Source: G963674505 sp964575975
Lineage (GTDB): Bacteria > Desulfobacterota > Desulfobacteria > Desulfobacterales > SKZT01
Length of the DNA: 57,691 nt
NCBI GenBank assembly: GCA_964575975.1
Contig: CAZNTU010000010.1
Span: forward strand, 1-57,691
Direction of reading: 5' to 3'
The notes beneath the pieces were generated by a model, which did not search any database, was not told the origin of the DNA, and saw only the letters and a program-made list of their open reading frames with translations. Position 1 is the first letter of the stretch. The number at the start of each line of letters is the position of its first letter. Positions 43,893-52,655 of this stretch are shown here, piece after piece. A program made the position numbers and the translations under genes.

Positions 43893-45020
43893 TTGAAATT
43901 ACCCGAGCTGAGAATCGGTGATTTGGTCTGTCGTCTGCCCATTGTCCAAGGCGGAATGGGAGTGGGGATCTCTCTTTCGGGACTGGCGTCGGCAGTGGCG
44001 AACGAAGGCGGAATAGGCGTCATCGCGGGCGCGATGATCGGAATCGCGGAACCCGACGCGACCAAGGACCCCACCGGGGCCAACATCAGGGCGCTTCGCA
44101 GGGAAATACAAAACGCGCGGGCCATGACCGACGGCGCGATTGGCGTGAACATCATGGTTGCTTTAACGCACTCTCCCGACATGGTGAAGATTTGCATCGA
44201 GGAGGGAGTGGACATCATTTTTTCGGGAGCGGGGCTTCCGCTGGATCTTCCGGGCTATCTGAAAAACGGTTCGAAAACCAAGCTTGCGCCGATCGTGTCT
44301 TCCGGAAGAGCTGCCAAGCTGATTTCAAAAAAATGGCTCAATCGCTACGACTATCTCCCGGACGCATTCGTCGTGGAGGGCCCCATGGCGGGGGGACACT
44401 TGGGATTCAAGGCGGAGCAACTCGACGATCCCGCTTTCGATCTGAAAATACTGGTCAAAGAAGTCATCGACGAGGTCAAACCCATCGCGGACGAAAAAGG
44501 AACCGTCATTCCGGTAATAGCGGCGGGAGGAATCTACACGGGCCAGGACATTCGGGATTTTTTGGATTTGGGGGCCGCAGGCGTTCAGATGGGAACCCGA
44601 TTCGTGGCGACGCACGAATGCGACGCGGACATCAAGTTCAAGGAGGCCTTCGTGGCGGCCAGGAAAGAGGACCTCGTAGTTATTAAAAGTCCGGTGGGAA
44701 TGCCCGGCCGCGCTTTGAAAAATCAATTTTTGGAAGAAGTCGAAAAAGGGTTCAAAAAACCTTTCAAATGTCCCTACCACTGCGTCAAGTCTTGCGACCC
44801 CGAGAAGAGCCCGTACTGCATAGGTCTTGCGCTGGCAGGCGCCCGCAAGGGAAAATTCGGCTACGGATTCGCCTTCGCCGGCTCCAACGCCTATCGGATC
44901 GACAAGATCGTTTCCGTGAAAGAACTGATCGATTCCTTGAAAAAGGAATTCGAGAATTCTTCTCCGGCTGCGGATATGGAAATTTTCGAGGACGCGAACA
45001 AGGCTTCGGCCGCTTGTTAA
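43893..45020 (+). CDS. Nitronate monooxygenase / FabK-like flavoprotein
   Basis: The 375-residue FMN TIM barrel shows PIVQGGMGVGISLSGLASAV, NEGGIGVIAGAM, VVEGPMAGGHLGF, VIPVIAAGGIYTGQDI and GAAGVQMGTRFVATHE. These belong to the 2-nitropropane dioxygenase/enoyl-ACP reductase II superfamily, and the exact substrate is open. A cysteine-rich segment (CPYHCVKSCDPEKSPYC) near residue 290 is typical of a subgroup in anaerobes and may bind metal. I chose the TTG start at 43893 because GGAGGAAAC lies just upstream; the frame stays open to an ATG at 43842 that lacks a site. Confidence 0.85.
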   Translation: MKLPELRIGDLVCRLPIVQGGMGVGISLSGLASAVANEGGIGVIAGAMIGIAEPDATKDPTGANIRALRREIQNARAMTDGAIGVNIMVALTHSPDMVKICIEEGVDIIFSGAGLPLDLPGYLKNGSKTKLAPIVSSGRAAKLISKKWLNRYDYLPDAFVVEGPMAGGHLGFKAEQLDDPAFDLKILVKEVIDEVKPIADEKGTVIPVIAAGGIYTGQDIRDFLDLGAAGVQMGTRFVATHECDADIKFKEAFVAARKEDLVVIKSPVGMPGRALKNQFLEEVEKGFKKPFKCPYHCVKSCDPEKSPYCIGLALAGARKGKFGYGFAFAGSNAYRIDKIVSVKELIDSLKKEFENSSPAADMEIFEDANKASAAC

Positions 45021-45423
45021 ACTTCGTTTCGCGACGATTCGGCCATAGACGGGAAAATCTTCCATCAAGGGAGCGGAACTCGACGCACGCCGAATTATGC
45101 GCCGGCCCGGTTGAGTTTTGAAGCGGCGAGTTTACCGGCTGCGATCCCTATCGACTGCGGCGCCGTCGCAAAACAGCCGAGCAGGGCTCGGCTGGAATCG
45201 GACGGGAGTTTGAACGGCTCGGCGGCTTTTACCGACGAGCCGTCCGTTTTTGGCAAAAAAGGCGTTCGCATTTGATTGGGGCACTACGAATACAATGCTC
45301 CGACGGTTCAAGCCGTTTTTCATTTTCCAAATTTTCCGATGACTTCGCGAAGCAATAGTCTTTGCAAAACCCTGCGCCTCTTGCTCTCCCTGAAAAGCGA
45401 ACTCCGCACGGTTCCCTATCGCA
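45021..45423. other. Intergenic region with two hairpins
   Basis: Between the flavoprotein and PRC-barrel genes no coding sequence is supported. CAGCCGAGC / GCTCGGCTG (45174-45194) is a perfect hairpin. ACGGCTCG / CGAGCCGT followed by five T residues (45214-45251) is a plausible terminator for the plus-strand flavoprotein gene. Confidence 0.5.
45214..45251 (+). terminator. Intrinsic terminator after the flavoprotein gene
   Basis: An 8-bp GC-rich stem (ACGGCTCG / CGAGCCGT) with a 14-base loop is followed by CCGTTTTT. Confidence 0.6.
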
Positions 45424-45936
45424 CTAATATTTCCTTCGCTGTCCTTCCTGCTGGTGCTCCATCCCCTGCATTCCTTCCATTCCAGCTCCGGTGCCGTAAT
45501 AACCGCGAACTTGCTGCTGAAAATTCTGTTCCTCCAAATTGTTCCACTCGCCTTCTTTAAAGGTTGGCGCCTGGTCCAGCTTCTCTTTTTCGATATTCAG
45601 CACCAAGTTTTCCTTCTGCCCGCTCAAATCGGCCGCCTGCCAGGGAATCGGGATCATTTCGCCGCCCATGCCCATGATTCCCTTCTTGGACAAGACGATA
45701 TAGCTGATGTTCCCCTGCTGATCGAACACGACTTCCTCGATTTCTCCGAGATCCTCGCCCTGCTGGTTCTGGACGTTCTGGCCTATAATTTCGCTGGCGC
45801 GATGGATGTTCTGGGACTGCATCGACTCCTGTCCGCCCATCATCGTAGTCGTCTGTTGTTGTTGCGCCAAGGCCTGCCCCGCGAACAAGGCACACGCAAA
45901 CAAAACAGCCATAATGGTTACGCTTTTTCTTTTCAT
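45424..45936 (-). CDS. Exported PRC-barrel domain protein, copy 1
   Basis: The 170-residue protein has a Sec signal (to about ALAQ, residue 25), a Gln/Met-rich spacer and a PRC-barrel (about 45-125: RASEIIGQNVQNQQGEDLGE, EEVVFDQQGNISYIVLSKKG, MIPIPWQAADL). A Gln/Gly/Met-rich tail follows. PRC barrels are small beta-barrels used in RNA or protein contacts; exported copies are common in stress or envelope clusters and their role is unclear. ATG 45936 is chosen (GGAGAG upstream). A paralogue lies at 50433. Confidence 0.88.
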   Translation of the reverse strand: MKRKSVTIMAVLFACALFAGQALAQQQQTTTMMGGQESMQSQNIHRASEIIGQNVQNQQGEDLGEIEEVVFDQQGNISYIVLSKKGIMGMGGEMIPIPWQAADLSGQKENLVLNIEKEKLDQAPTFKEGEWNNLEEQNFQQQVRGYYGTGAGMEGMQGMEHQQEGQRRKY

Positions 45937-46204
45937 GTCTTCTCTCCTTTTTCGTTGCTTAAAAGTTTCGCATTTTCCTGACGCAACGCCTTTTTCGCAA
46001 AACCGACAGGTCTCTCCCGGAAGCGGCGATAAGGTCGAATGTTCTCCCTTGGCAACGACGGCCCGCACGCTTCTTCTTTCGACCGGACGCCGCCGAACTC
46101 TCCTCCGTTGGAATACGCAAAGGAAGCCATCGGCATATCGGAATTCTAAGCAACTGGGATTGAAACCGTAAATACGTTCTGTCGTGTATTTGACGGCAAA
46201 ATCG

Positions 46205-46477
46205 TTACTCCGGTTCAGGAAAAAACGACCGGAAACCGCACTCTAAAAGACTCTTTTTGCACTGTAGGAACTCGTTTTTCCGCGCCGCAATCCGGAAAAA
46301 GACAATTTTTTGAAACGATCGAGCGTCGGCGTCCGGCAAAATCACGGAGGCTTCGAGGAACAGGACCTGTTCCAGCTTTTCGGTGTCGAGCGTGGCGTGC
46401 AGGAACGAGGCGCAGAATTCGTCAATCTTGTCCCTCTTCGAGAAACACTTTGGCGATTTGGTGGAGCCACCCGTCAT
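46205..46477 (-). CDS. Possible 90-residue hypothetical protein
   Basis: The frame contains a protein-like stretch (DEFCASFLHATLDTEKLEQV, ARSFQKIVFFRIAARKNEFL). The only Shine-Dalgarno-like GGAG is too close to the ATG, and no family is recognised. It may be a remnant. The rest of 45937-46691 shows nothing else beyond the starts of the flanking genes. Confidence 0.28.
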   Translation of the reverse strand: MTGGSTKSPKCFSKRDKIDEFCASFLHATLDTEKLEQVLFLEASVILPDADARSFQKIVFFRIAARKNEFLQCKKSLLECGFRSFFPEPE

Positions 46478-46691
46478 CTCTCCGGAGCCCTGAGGGCGTG
46501 ACGAAGGGGACGAATCCGGCGTTTATCAGGGGAGATCGGACCGTGTTCTGCCTCTTTCACCCCATATCAAACCAAAATGTCGAATGTTATCGTACAATAA
46601 CAAACAAGGTATGTTTCGCTTCGAGAAGTCGCGGGAAAACGCGGACGACGATGGCAAGCTTGAACGGAGAAAAGAAAAAAAGGGACGACGA

Positions 46692-47618
46692 ATGGAAGCA
46701 AAGAAACGCGCATTGATCCTGGTCAACAAGTTGGCGCGCGAGGGGGAATCGGATATCGAACCTGCCGTCGAGGTCTTGAAGAGGCGCGGGGTGGAATGCG
46801 AACAGGCCAGGTTCGACGATCCCGCAAAAATAGCGGAACTGATCCGGCGACGGGGTCCCGACACGGACCGGATTGTCGTAGGCGGGGGCGACGGCACTTT
46901 GAACGCGTCCTTGGAAAGCGTATTGGAAAGCGGTTTGCCGTTGGGCATTCTACCCATGGGGACGGCGAACGATCTTGCCCGGACTCTCGGCATTCCTTTT
47001 TCCGTGGTAAAAGCGGCCGAAATCATCGCCGCCGGACGAATTTATCGCGTCGATTTGGGCCTAGCGAACAACAAGCATTTTTTCAACGTGGCCAGTATAG
47101 GGTTGGCCGCCGAGGTGACCCATGTCCTCACCGGTGAAATGAAAAAAAAATGGGGCGCTTTGTCGTATATCGTCGCGCTCTTTGATGCGTTTCGGTCTCA
47201 CAGGCCTTTTTCCGTCCAAATCGTCTGCGACGGAAAGTCGCATCGACACAAATCGATCCAGATCGCCATCGGAAACGGCCGGTATTACGGCGGGGGAATG
47301 ACCATCAGGAAAAGCGCCTCGATCGACGATCAGACACTGGATCTATACAGCATAGAGCCCCGGGGATTCTGGGAACTGCTGCGGGCGGGGCCGTCCATTA
47401 TAACAGGAAACTTCGAAAACAAGCCCCGGATATGGTTGATGCAAGGACGAAGAATCCATGTCGCGACTCGCAAGTCCATGGGCGTGGACACGGACGGAGA
47501 GCTGACAACTACCACCCCGACGGTCTTCTCGGTGAAAAAACGAGTTCTTCCGGTTTTCGTCCCGGAAGACTGGTTCCCGGAAAACGGCAAGGGCGACAGT
47601 GCCACGAAATCCCAATGA
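46692..47618 (+). CDS. Diacylglycerol/lipid kinase (YegS/DgkB-like)
   Basis: The 308-residue product has the DAGK catalytic signature VVGGGDGTLNASLESVL (GGGDGT at 64-69), LGILPMGTANDLARTLGIP, FFNVASIGLAAEVTHVL and IAIGNGRYYGGGMTI. It phosphorylates a lipid or sphingoid-type substrate at the membrane, and the exact lipid is not defined. ATG 46692 is chosen (AAGGGAC upstream). It leads a plus-strand run that includes the YqjE-like and hemerythrin genes. Confidence 0.9.
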   Translation: MEAKKRALILVNKLAREGESDIEPAVEVLKRRGVECEQARFDDPAKIAELIRRRGPDTDRIVVGGGDGTLNASLESVLESGLPLGILPMGTANDLARTLGIPFSVVKAAEIIAAGRIYRVDLGLANNKHFFNVASIGLAAEVTHVLTGEMKKKWGALSYIVALFDAFRSHRPFSVQIVCDGKSHRHKSIQIAIGNGRYYGGGMTIRKSASIDDQTLDLYSIEPRGFWELLRAGPSIITGNFENKPRIWLMQGRRIHVATRKSMGVDTDGELTTTTPTVFSVKKRVLPVFVPEDWFPENGKGDSATKSQ

Positions 47619-47759
47619 ATGTACCGTGAACCGCCCCGACAATTGCACTCTTTCGCCTATTCCTGATCGGTTGTCCGAATATTAGTTTTGTTTGCATTTG
47701 CATTTCGATTGCGGAGGACCCGCGTATTCAATGAACTTAATAAATTACGGAGCATAAGT

Positions 47760-48170
47760 ATGGCAGTTTCAAATCGTTCGAGCGGCGGCATGTTTTCCGA
47801 CCTTTTTTCGGACCTTCTCCAAGACCTGCGCACTCTGGTGTCGAAAGAAATAGAGGTGGCCAAGATCGAGCTGTCGGAAAAAGCTTCGGCGTCGGTCAGG
47901 AATTCCGTCAATGTCGCGATCGGAGGGGCAGTGGCCTACTTGGGCGCAATGGCGCTTGTCGCGGGTGCGGTTTTCGGATTGGGTACGATGATTCCGCTTT
48001 GGCTGTCGGCCCTGATCGTAGGCTCGATATTGGCCGCCGCAGGAGGATTGTTCGCGATAGTCGCCTTGCGCAAGTTGAAGAAAATGAAAATGAAGCCCGA
48101 AATCACCATAACCAACTTACGGGAGGACAAAAAATGGCTGAAGAGCCAACTGCGCACGGAGAGCGAATGA
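47760..48170 (+). CDS. YqjE/DUF1469-like holin-superfamily membrane protein
   Basis: The 136-residue protein has an amphipathic N-terminal helix (FSDLLQDLRTLVSKEIEVAKIEL) and two transmembrane segments (about 52-72 and 80-102) ending in a basic KLKKMKMK. This is the layout of the phage-holin-3-6/YqjE family, found in stress operons with YqjD-type proteins. GGAG precedes the ATG. The next gene begins inside its 3' end, indicating coupling. Confidence 0.8.
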   Translation: MAVSNRSSGGMFSDLFSDLLQDLRTLVSKEIEVAKIELSEKASASVRNSVNVAIGGAVAYLGAMALVAGAVFGLGTMIPLWLSALIVGSILAAAGGLFAIVALRKLKKMKMKPEITITNLREDKKWLKSQLRTESE

Positions 48171-48676
48171 ATCGACACAACGTTCCGGAAGGCATCGCGA
48201 ATCTCGAGGACGAAATTGTTCGCGCTCGGCAAAACGCATCTTCGACAATCCGTGAAATCAAGAGCAGAGCTGCGGATTTTGCCCGCTCGGAAATACGCGA
48301 TAGAATCGCGACAGCTTCGGACAAAACCTCATACGCCGTCTCGAAAGCCACGAAAACGGCTTGGAGTCGGACCAATCGCTGGAGGGGCAATCTGAAAGCC
48401 AGAATGGCCCGAATCGACAAGAAAACCGTCTTTTATGTGGCGGGAGGCGTGTTGACGGCGGGCTCGTTGGCGATGTTTCTTTTGGCGAGAAACGGAAAGA
48501 AAAGGAACGTTTTACCGACCACTGGCGAACGGCGCGCGCTTTTTCAATCGAGCGCCCACAGCGCCGATGGAAGGAAAGGAGGTGATTTTCAATGTGTTAC
48601 AATTGTGGATGCGGAGAGCCAAAGGACGACCACGGAAAAGGCCACATGGGAGTCGATCCCGATGGAAAGGCGATAA
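48134..48676 (+). CDS. YqjD/ElaB-like membrane-anchored helical protein, odd C-terminus
   Basis: The product (up to 180 residues) has a long charged helix (LEDEIVRARQNASSTIREIK) and one transmembrane segment (VFYVAGGVLTAGSLAMFLLA) followed by RNGKKR, resembling ribosome/membrane-associated YqjD/ElaB proteins. A GGGAGG site precedes ATG 48134. The C-terminal 50 residues do not look like the family. They also overlap the next gene by 85 bases, so a frameshift or an earlier natural end is possible. Confidence 0.7.
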   Translation: MAEEPTAHGERMNRHNVPEGIANLEDEIVRARQNASSTIREIKSRAADFARSEIRDRIATASDKTSYAVSKATKTAWSRTNRWRGNLKARMARIDKKTVFYVAGGVLTAGSLAMFLLARNGKKRNVLPTTGERRALFQSSAHSADGRKGGDFQCVTIVDAESQRTTTEKATWESIPMERR

Positions 48677-48765
48677 CCGACAAATCCTTCGAAGCCGCAG
48701 CCAAGGCTTTCCAGATGAGCAAGGAAGAATCGAAGGAAAACACCCATAAACTTTTGAAGGGATAA
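48592..48765 (+). CDS. 57-residue Cys-rich small protein
   Basis: The frame begins M-C-Y-N-C-G-C-G-E and continues with a His/Asp/Gly stretch (KDDHGKGHMGVDPDGKAI) and a helical, basic end (FEAAAKAFQMSKEESKE). A perfect GGAGGTG lies 7-8 bases upstream, strongly supporting translation. The CxxCxC with nearby His and Asp could bind a metal. It overlaps the end of the previous gene and is followed closely by the hemerythrin gene, suggesting a shared redox or stress role. Confidence 0.8.
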   Translation: MCYNCGCGEPKDDHGKGHMGVDPDGKAITDKSFEAAAKAFQMSKEESKENTHKLLKG

Positions 48766-48779
48766 GGGAGGAAGCGTCG

Positions 48780-49238
48780 ATGGCGCACGAATTTTTTCAG
48801 ATTCTCGAGAAGGATCACGAGGAAGTAAAAGGAATCCTCGACAAACTCGAGAGTCAGTCGAAAGGATCCGCAAAGTCAAAGGAGGATCTGTTCCTGAAAT
48901 TGAAGGAGGAACTTATTCCCCACATGAAAGGAGAGGAAAAGCATTTATATCCATCCCTGAAGGACGGCGACGGGACGAGCGAAATCGCCATGGAAGGCAT
49001 TGAGGAGCATCATGTGGCGGAAACGATTCTGAAGGAACTCGACAAGCTTTCCAAGGACGCGGAAAACTGGGACGCGAAACTCAAGGTGTTCAAGGAAATC
49101 GTGGAGCACCACATCGAGGAGGAGGAGGACGAGCTGTTCGAGGCCGCCGAGGATGCTCTGGAAGAGGACGACCTCGACAAGATCATGGAAAGCTTCGAAA
49201 AGGAAAAAGAGAAAGAGAAGAAGAAAATAAAAAAATAG
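48780..49238 (+). CDS. Hemerythrin-domain protein
   Basis: The 152-residue four-helix protein has ligand-like residues for a di-iron site: EKDHEEV near 11-15, PHMKGEEKHLYP, GIEEHHVAETIL and IVEHHIEEEEDELF. Such proteins sense or store oxygen or NO, or take part in iron and redox homeostasis. The end is very rich in Glu/Lys (KEKEKEKKKIKK). GGGAGGAAG precedes the ATG. It is the last gene of the plus-strand stress run. Confidence 0.9.
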   Translation: MAHEFFQILEKDHEEVKGILDKLESQSKGSAKSKEDLFLKLKEELIPHMKGEEKHLYPSLKDGDGTSEIAMEGIEEHHVAETILKELDKLSKDAENWDAKLKVFKEIVEHHIEEEEDELFEAAEDALEEDDLDKIMESFEKEKEKEKKKIKK

Positions 49239-49251
49239 CCGATGAACGAAA

Positions 49252-49284
49252 AAGGAGGGACGCCGATTCTCCGGCCCCCTCCTT
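49252..49284. terminator. Convergent hairpin
   Basis: AAGGAGGG / CCCTCCTT with a 17-base GC-rich loop lies between the hemerythrin and YihY genes. It lacks a good U-tract. Confidence 0.4.
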
Positions 49285-49307
49285 CTTCATTTGCTCAACC
49301 CGTTGGA

Positions 49308-50294
49308 TCAAGAGCGGCTTTCCCCGAGGGTGTCCGCGGCGTAAGCCTCGCGACGCCCCATGGGACGGGGCCTTCCCTTCGTTGAGTCTTTCCGCGTCTG
49401 ATGCTCCATCTCGGCGTTCAGTTCCCCGCCTAAAAGCACTATGTACGACGTCAGATAAAACCACATCAAAAGGATAATCACCGCCCCCATGGAGCCGTAC
49501 GTTTTTCCGAAATTGCCGAAATTGGATACGTAAACGGAAAAAAGTATGGATATGACAAGCCACAGAACGGTCGCCGAAACCGATCCCCATGAAACCCATC
49601 GCCACTTGGGCGAATCCCTGTCCGGACAGAACCGGTAGGCCGCGGCCAAGGCGAACACGATAAAAATGCCGAGCAGCGGCCAACGAAGATATGTCAGCAT
49701 CGCCTGAATCGTTCCCGAAAGGTTCAGTATTCCTATCAGAGCGGGAACGGCGATCACGAAAGCGATTGCGATCAGCCCTAGAAAAATGGCGCAGATCGTG
49801 AGCAGGAGCGAAATCGCGTTCAGTTTTATGAAGCTTCTGCTCTCCTCTTCGTCGTAAACGATGTTCAAAGCGGTCATCAGCGCTTTCATCCCCTTGTTCG
49901 CGCTCCAAAGGGTCAAAAGAATACCGATTATAGCGCCAATTCCGAACGTCCTGCCGGAACTTTCCACGAAACTGACAAGCTGGTCCCGCACTATCCGATA
50001 GGCCTCCTGGGGCATGACGCCGCTCAACGCGTCGATTTGGCTTTGCAGCTGCTGCGGGTCCGCCACCAGGCCGTAAATGGACACGGCGGCAGCCAAGGCC
50101 GGGAATATGGCGAAAAACGCGTAAAAGGCCACCCCGGCCGCGATCATCGAAAGATTGTCCTTGGATTGTTCGTCCTTGACGCGAAATAAAATGTCCTTCC
50201 ATCCCTTTCGCGGGATTTCTCTCGGACGCGAGGCGTCTCTACCTCGTTCGCTTGCCGTTTTATCGGGTTCCGTTTTGTCTTTACGTGTATTCAT
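49308..50294 (-). CDS. YihY/virulence factor BrkB family membrane protein
   Basis: The 328-residue polytopic protein (about six transmembrane segments) carries KDNLSMIAAGVAFYAFFAIF, LLTLWSANKGMKALMTALNI and TYGSMGAVIILLMWFYLTSY, all family hallmarks. It was once labelled RNase BN, wrongly; the real function is unknown, possibly transport. ATG 50294 is chosen for its GGAGAA site. Confidence 0.93.
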   Translation of the reverse strand: MNTRKDKTEPDKTASERGRDASRPREIPRKGWKDILFRVKDEQSKDNLSMIAAGVAFYAFFAIFPALAAAVSIYGLVADPQQLQSQIDALSGVMPQEAYRIVRDQLVSFVESSGRTFGIGAIIGILLTLWSANKGMKALMTALNIVYDEEESRSFIKLNAISLLLTICAIFLGLIAIAFVIAVPALIGILNLSGTIQAMLTYLRWPLLGIFIVFALAAAYRFCPDRDSPKWRWVSWGSVSATVLWLVISILFSVYVSNFGNFGKTYGSMGAVIILLMWFYLTSYIVLLGGELNAEMEHQTRKDSTKGRPRPMGRREAYAADTLGESRS

Positions 50295-50432
50295 AGGATT
50301 TCTCCGTTGTTGTCGTGGAGTTTGAAACCTTGGTTCGGATATTGGGTATGCAAAGTGGAAAAACCGCATAACGAAACGGCCTGGCGATGTTTCGCCAAGC
50401 CGTCCGAACACTTTCGGCAATCGTTTTACAAG

Positions 50433-51047
50433 TTAAGGTCTGTTCTGAATACCGGAGCCTTGTTGCTGCTGCTGTCCCTGGCGATTCCAATCGTCTTGCA
50501 TTTGCATATCCTGGCCGAAACCGGGCTGCTGCCCCTGTCCGTGCCCGTAATATCCGCGGACTTCCTGCTGCAACTGCTGCTGGGAGATATCGTTCCAGTC
50601 GTTCTCCGCGAAGCTGGGCGCATTTTCCACTCTTTGCTTTTCCATGTCGAGCACCAACGAATCCTCTTGGACTTCGGGGTTTGCGGCCTGCCACGGAATC
50701 GGCGTCACTTCGCCGCCCATGCCGAAAATACCCCGCTTTGAAAGTACGATATAGCTGACGTTGCCCTGGCTGTCGAATACGATGTCCTTTAGTTCTCCAA
50801 GATCTTCGCCTTGCTGGTTCCTAACCTTCGAACCGATTAATTCGCTGGCCCGATTGATGTCTCCAGCCTGGCTCGTCTGCTGCGACTGCATTCCAAATTG
50901 CTGTTCGCTCTGCTGTCCGGTTATTCCGGACTGCTGGCTCGTCGATCCCGTGGTCTCGCGTTGATTCTCCCCTCTTGCGAAAGATTGTCCGACAAACAAA
51001 GACACGCCAAATATCAAAGAAAGAAGGACTATTCCTATTTTTTTCAT
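50433..51047 (-). CDS. Exported PRC-barrel domain protein, copy 2
   Basis: The 204-residue paralogue of the protein at 45424 has a Sec signal (MKKIGIVLLSLIFGVSLFVG), a Gln/Ser-rich spacer and the PRC barrel (RASELIGSKVRNQQGEDLGE, KDIVFDSQGNVSYIVLSKRG, VTPIPWQAANP). VRGYYG is shared near the end, followed by a longer Gln/Gly tail. The barrel cores are near-identical, and the low-complexity flanks differ in length. Confidence 0.88.
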   Translation of the reverse strand: MKKIGIVLLSLIFGVSLFVGQSFARGENQRETTGSTSQQSGITGQQSEQQFGMQSQQTSQAGDINRASELIGSKVRNQQGEDLGELKDIVFDSQGNVSYIVLSKRGIFGMGGEVTPIPWQAANPEVQEDSLVLDMEKQRVENAPSFAENDWNDISQQQLQQEVRGYYGHGQGQQPGFGQDMQMQDDWNRQGQQQQQGSGIQNRP

Positions 51048-51842
51048 TTATAACCTCCAAATTTCATTTTTTTGCTTTTCCGGCGCTATTCGAACCAGCG
51101 CCTTTTTTTTCGCGAAGCCTCCTCGGCGTCGCAGCAAGGATAGTAAGCAGCCTGCGAAGACGGTGTAAATGCATGGGAACATGTATTTAGGCCGCACATG
51201 GGCCCGACGGAGCCGTACGGGGGCAGGCCGGAAGGAAATCGCCGCGTCTTCGGTCTACAAGGTCGAGAGACTTGTTATAACCCAAACGCCCCATTGCGCC
51301 GAATACGGCTTTCTTTCAAACTGGCCGATATTCAAAGCCTGCATCGGTTTATCGAAATATAAACCCTCGAACGAACATCAAAAAAGGAGTCGCTCTCATG
51401 TGGGCACGTATGATCATATTCTTAAGCTTGTCGGCGATCGGGATCCGGATTTTGAGAGTTTCGCTCTCCGCGCTGATCGCAAAAGGCGGTCTGTAGGACG
51501 GGCGCCCGGCCACTCCCAGTTCGACGGCCGCCGTCCCCGGACGATACGCCCAAGGAGTATTCGCCTGTGGGGGTTTTTAAAGAGGCAAATACACCGTTTC
51601 TTCCATTTCCCTTGCTTGCCGAATCTATTATTAATGATCTCGACGATTTAACCGCGATTTCGCATCGTTCCGACGAGAACAAGGCCAAAAACAACCATTA
51701 AGAATAAAAACGAGATTATGATCAAAACGAACGAAAAATCCGAGGGAAGTCGGTATGGATTCCAAGGAATCCCGGCCGAAAACGAAAAAACTCGACAATC
51801 AATTTCGTACAACAAGACGGTCGACGGCCGGGGAGGTGAAAA
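51048..51842. other. Long intergenic region with one possible tiny gene
   Basis: Nearly 800 bases separate the second PRC gene from torD. The only supported-looking item is a 32-codon hydrophobic frame at 51398-51496. An imperfect hairpin (GTATTCGCCT / AGGCAAATAC, 51557-51593) lies further on. Nothing else was recognised. Confidence 0.4.
51398..51496 (+). CDS. Possible 32-residue hydrophobic peptide
   Basis: ATG 51398 has AAAGGAG 8-9 bases upstream and opens a frame M-W-A-R-M-I-I-F-L-S-L-S-A-I-G with one potential membrane segment and basic residues. Stress islands of this kind often hold very small membrane proteins (DUF1328 or similar), but this sequence does not match those I recall. Confidence 0.3.
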   Translation: MWARMIIFLSLSAIGIRILRVSLSALIAKGGL

Positions 51843-52484
51843 ATGATGTTTCTATTCCACTTGAACCGGGATAGGATTGATTTTTCCGTTTTCAAACCGT
51901 TGCGTTCGGCTGTGTACAATCTGCTGGCTTCTCTGCTGCGGGGGGCTCCCGATGGAGAGACCCTGCTTCGCATCGAATCTCTCGATCTGTGCGACGACTC
52001 TCTTCCCGATTTGAAAGAGGCCTGGGAAGAGCTAAGGAAAATGTGCGGCAAGCTGACCCAGGACCGAATAGCCGCCGAATACGACATGTTGTTCATGGGT
52101 ACGGGAAAAGGCCAACTGATCCCATACGCAAGTTGGTATATAGATGGAACCTCGCTCCCCGGTCTTCTGGAGAAAATCCGAAGCGACATGGAGGAAATGG
52201 GATTAGCTCGGACTCCAGGCGCCGGGGAGTCGGAAGACCACGCGGCCACGCTGAGCGAAACAATGGCGCGCCTCTGCCGCGATTCCAGCGACGCGGCGTT
52301 CAAATCCCAAGCGGCTTTTTTCGAAGCCTACATGAAACCTTGGATACCTCATTTTTTCCAGCAGATGACCAAAATCCGCTGGACAGTCTTCTATCATTGC
52401 GTAGGACGCCTGGCCCAATGCTTTTTGGACTTGGAAAGCATCTACGTGTCCCACAATTCCCAGAGAATATACGCGTTCAACTGA
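51843..52484 (+). CDS. TorD/DmsD-like molybdoenzyme chaperone
   Basis: The 213-residue all-helical protein has the family layout: an N-terminal helix pair, YDMLFMGTGKGQLIPYASWY (the YxxLF and P-Y-x-S-x-Y region) and EDHAATLSETMARLCRD (matching the D-H-x-x-x-E-L-x-F-M motif). TorD-like chaperones guard Tat-exported molybdopterin enzymes such as DMSO or selenate reductases before cofactor insertion. No molybdoenzyme is within the window, so it is an orphan here. GGGAGGTG precedes the ATG. Confidence 0.85.
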   Translation: MMFLFHLNRDRIDFSVFKPLRSAVYNLLASLLRGAPDGETLLRIESLDLCDDSLPDLKEAWEELRKMCGKLTQDRIAAEYDMLFMGTGKGQLIPYASWYIDGTSLPGLLEKIRSDMEEMGLARTPGAGESEDHAATLSETMARLCRDSSDAAFKSQAAFFEAYMKPWIPHFFQQMTKIRWTVFYHCVGRLAQCFLDLESIYVSHNSQRIYAFN

Positions 52485-52581
52485 TTTCGGAAAACGCATT
52501 CGTTCCTCTTACGATATGTTTCCCTTCAGGGTGATCAGTCATTCTCCGGATTGCGGGGGTCTGAAATAGAGATACGGAAAA

Positions 52582-52613
52582 TGCCGGACTTCTGAAAAAC
52601 AGAAGCTCCGGCA
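52582..52613. terminator. Convergent hairpin terminator
   Basis: TGCCGGA-CTTCTG pairs with CAGAAG-CTCCGGCA around AAAAA, giving about 12 base pairs with a small bulge, between torD and the AsmA-family gene. Confidence 0.65.
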
Positions 52614-52655
52614 ATTTCTTCGCAACCTCCCTCCTTTTTATTGCTCCATCTTATT

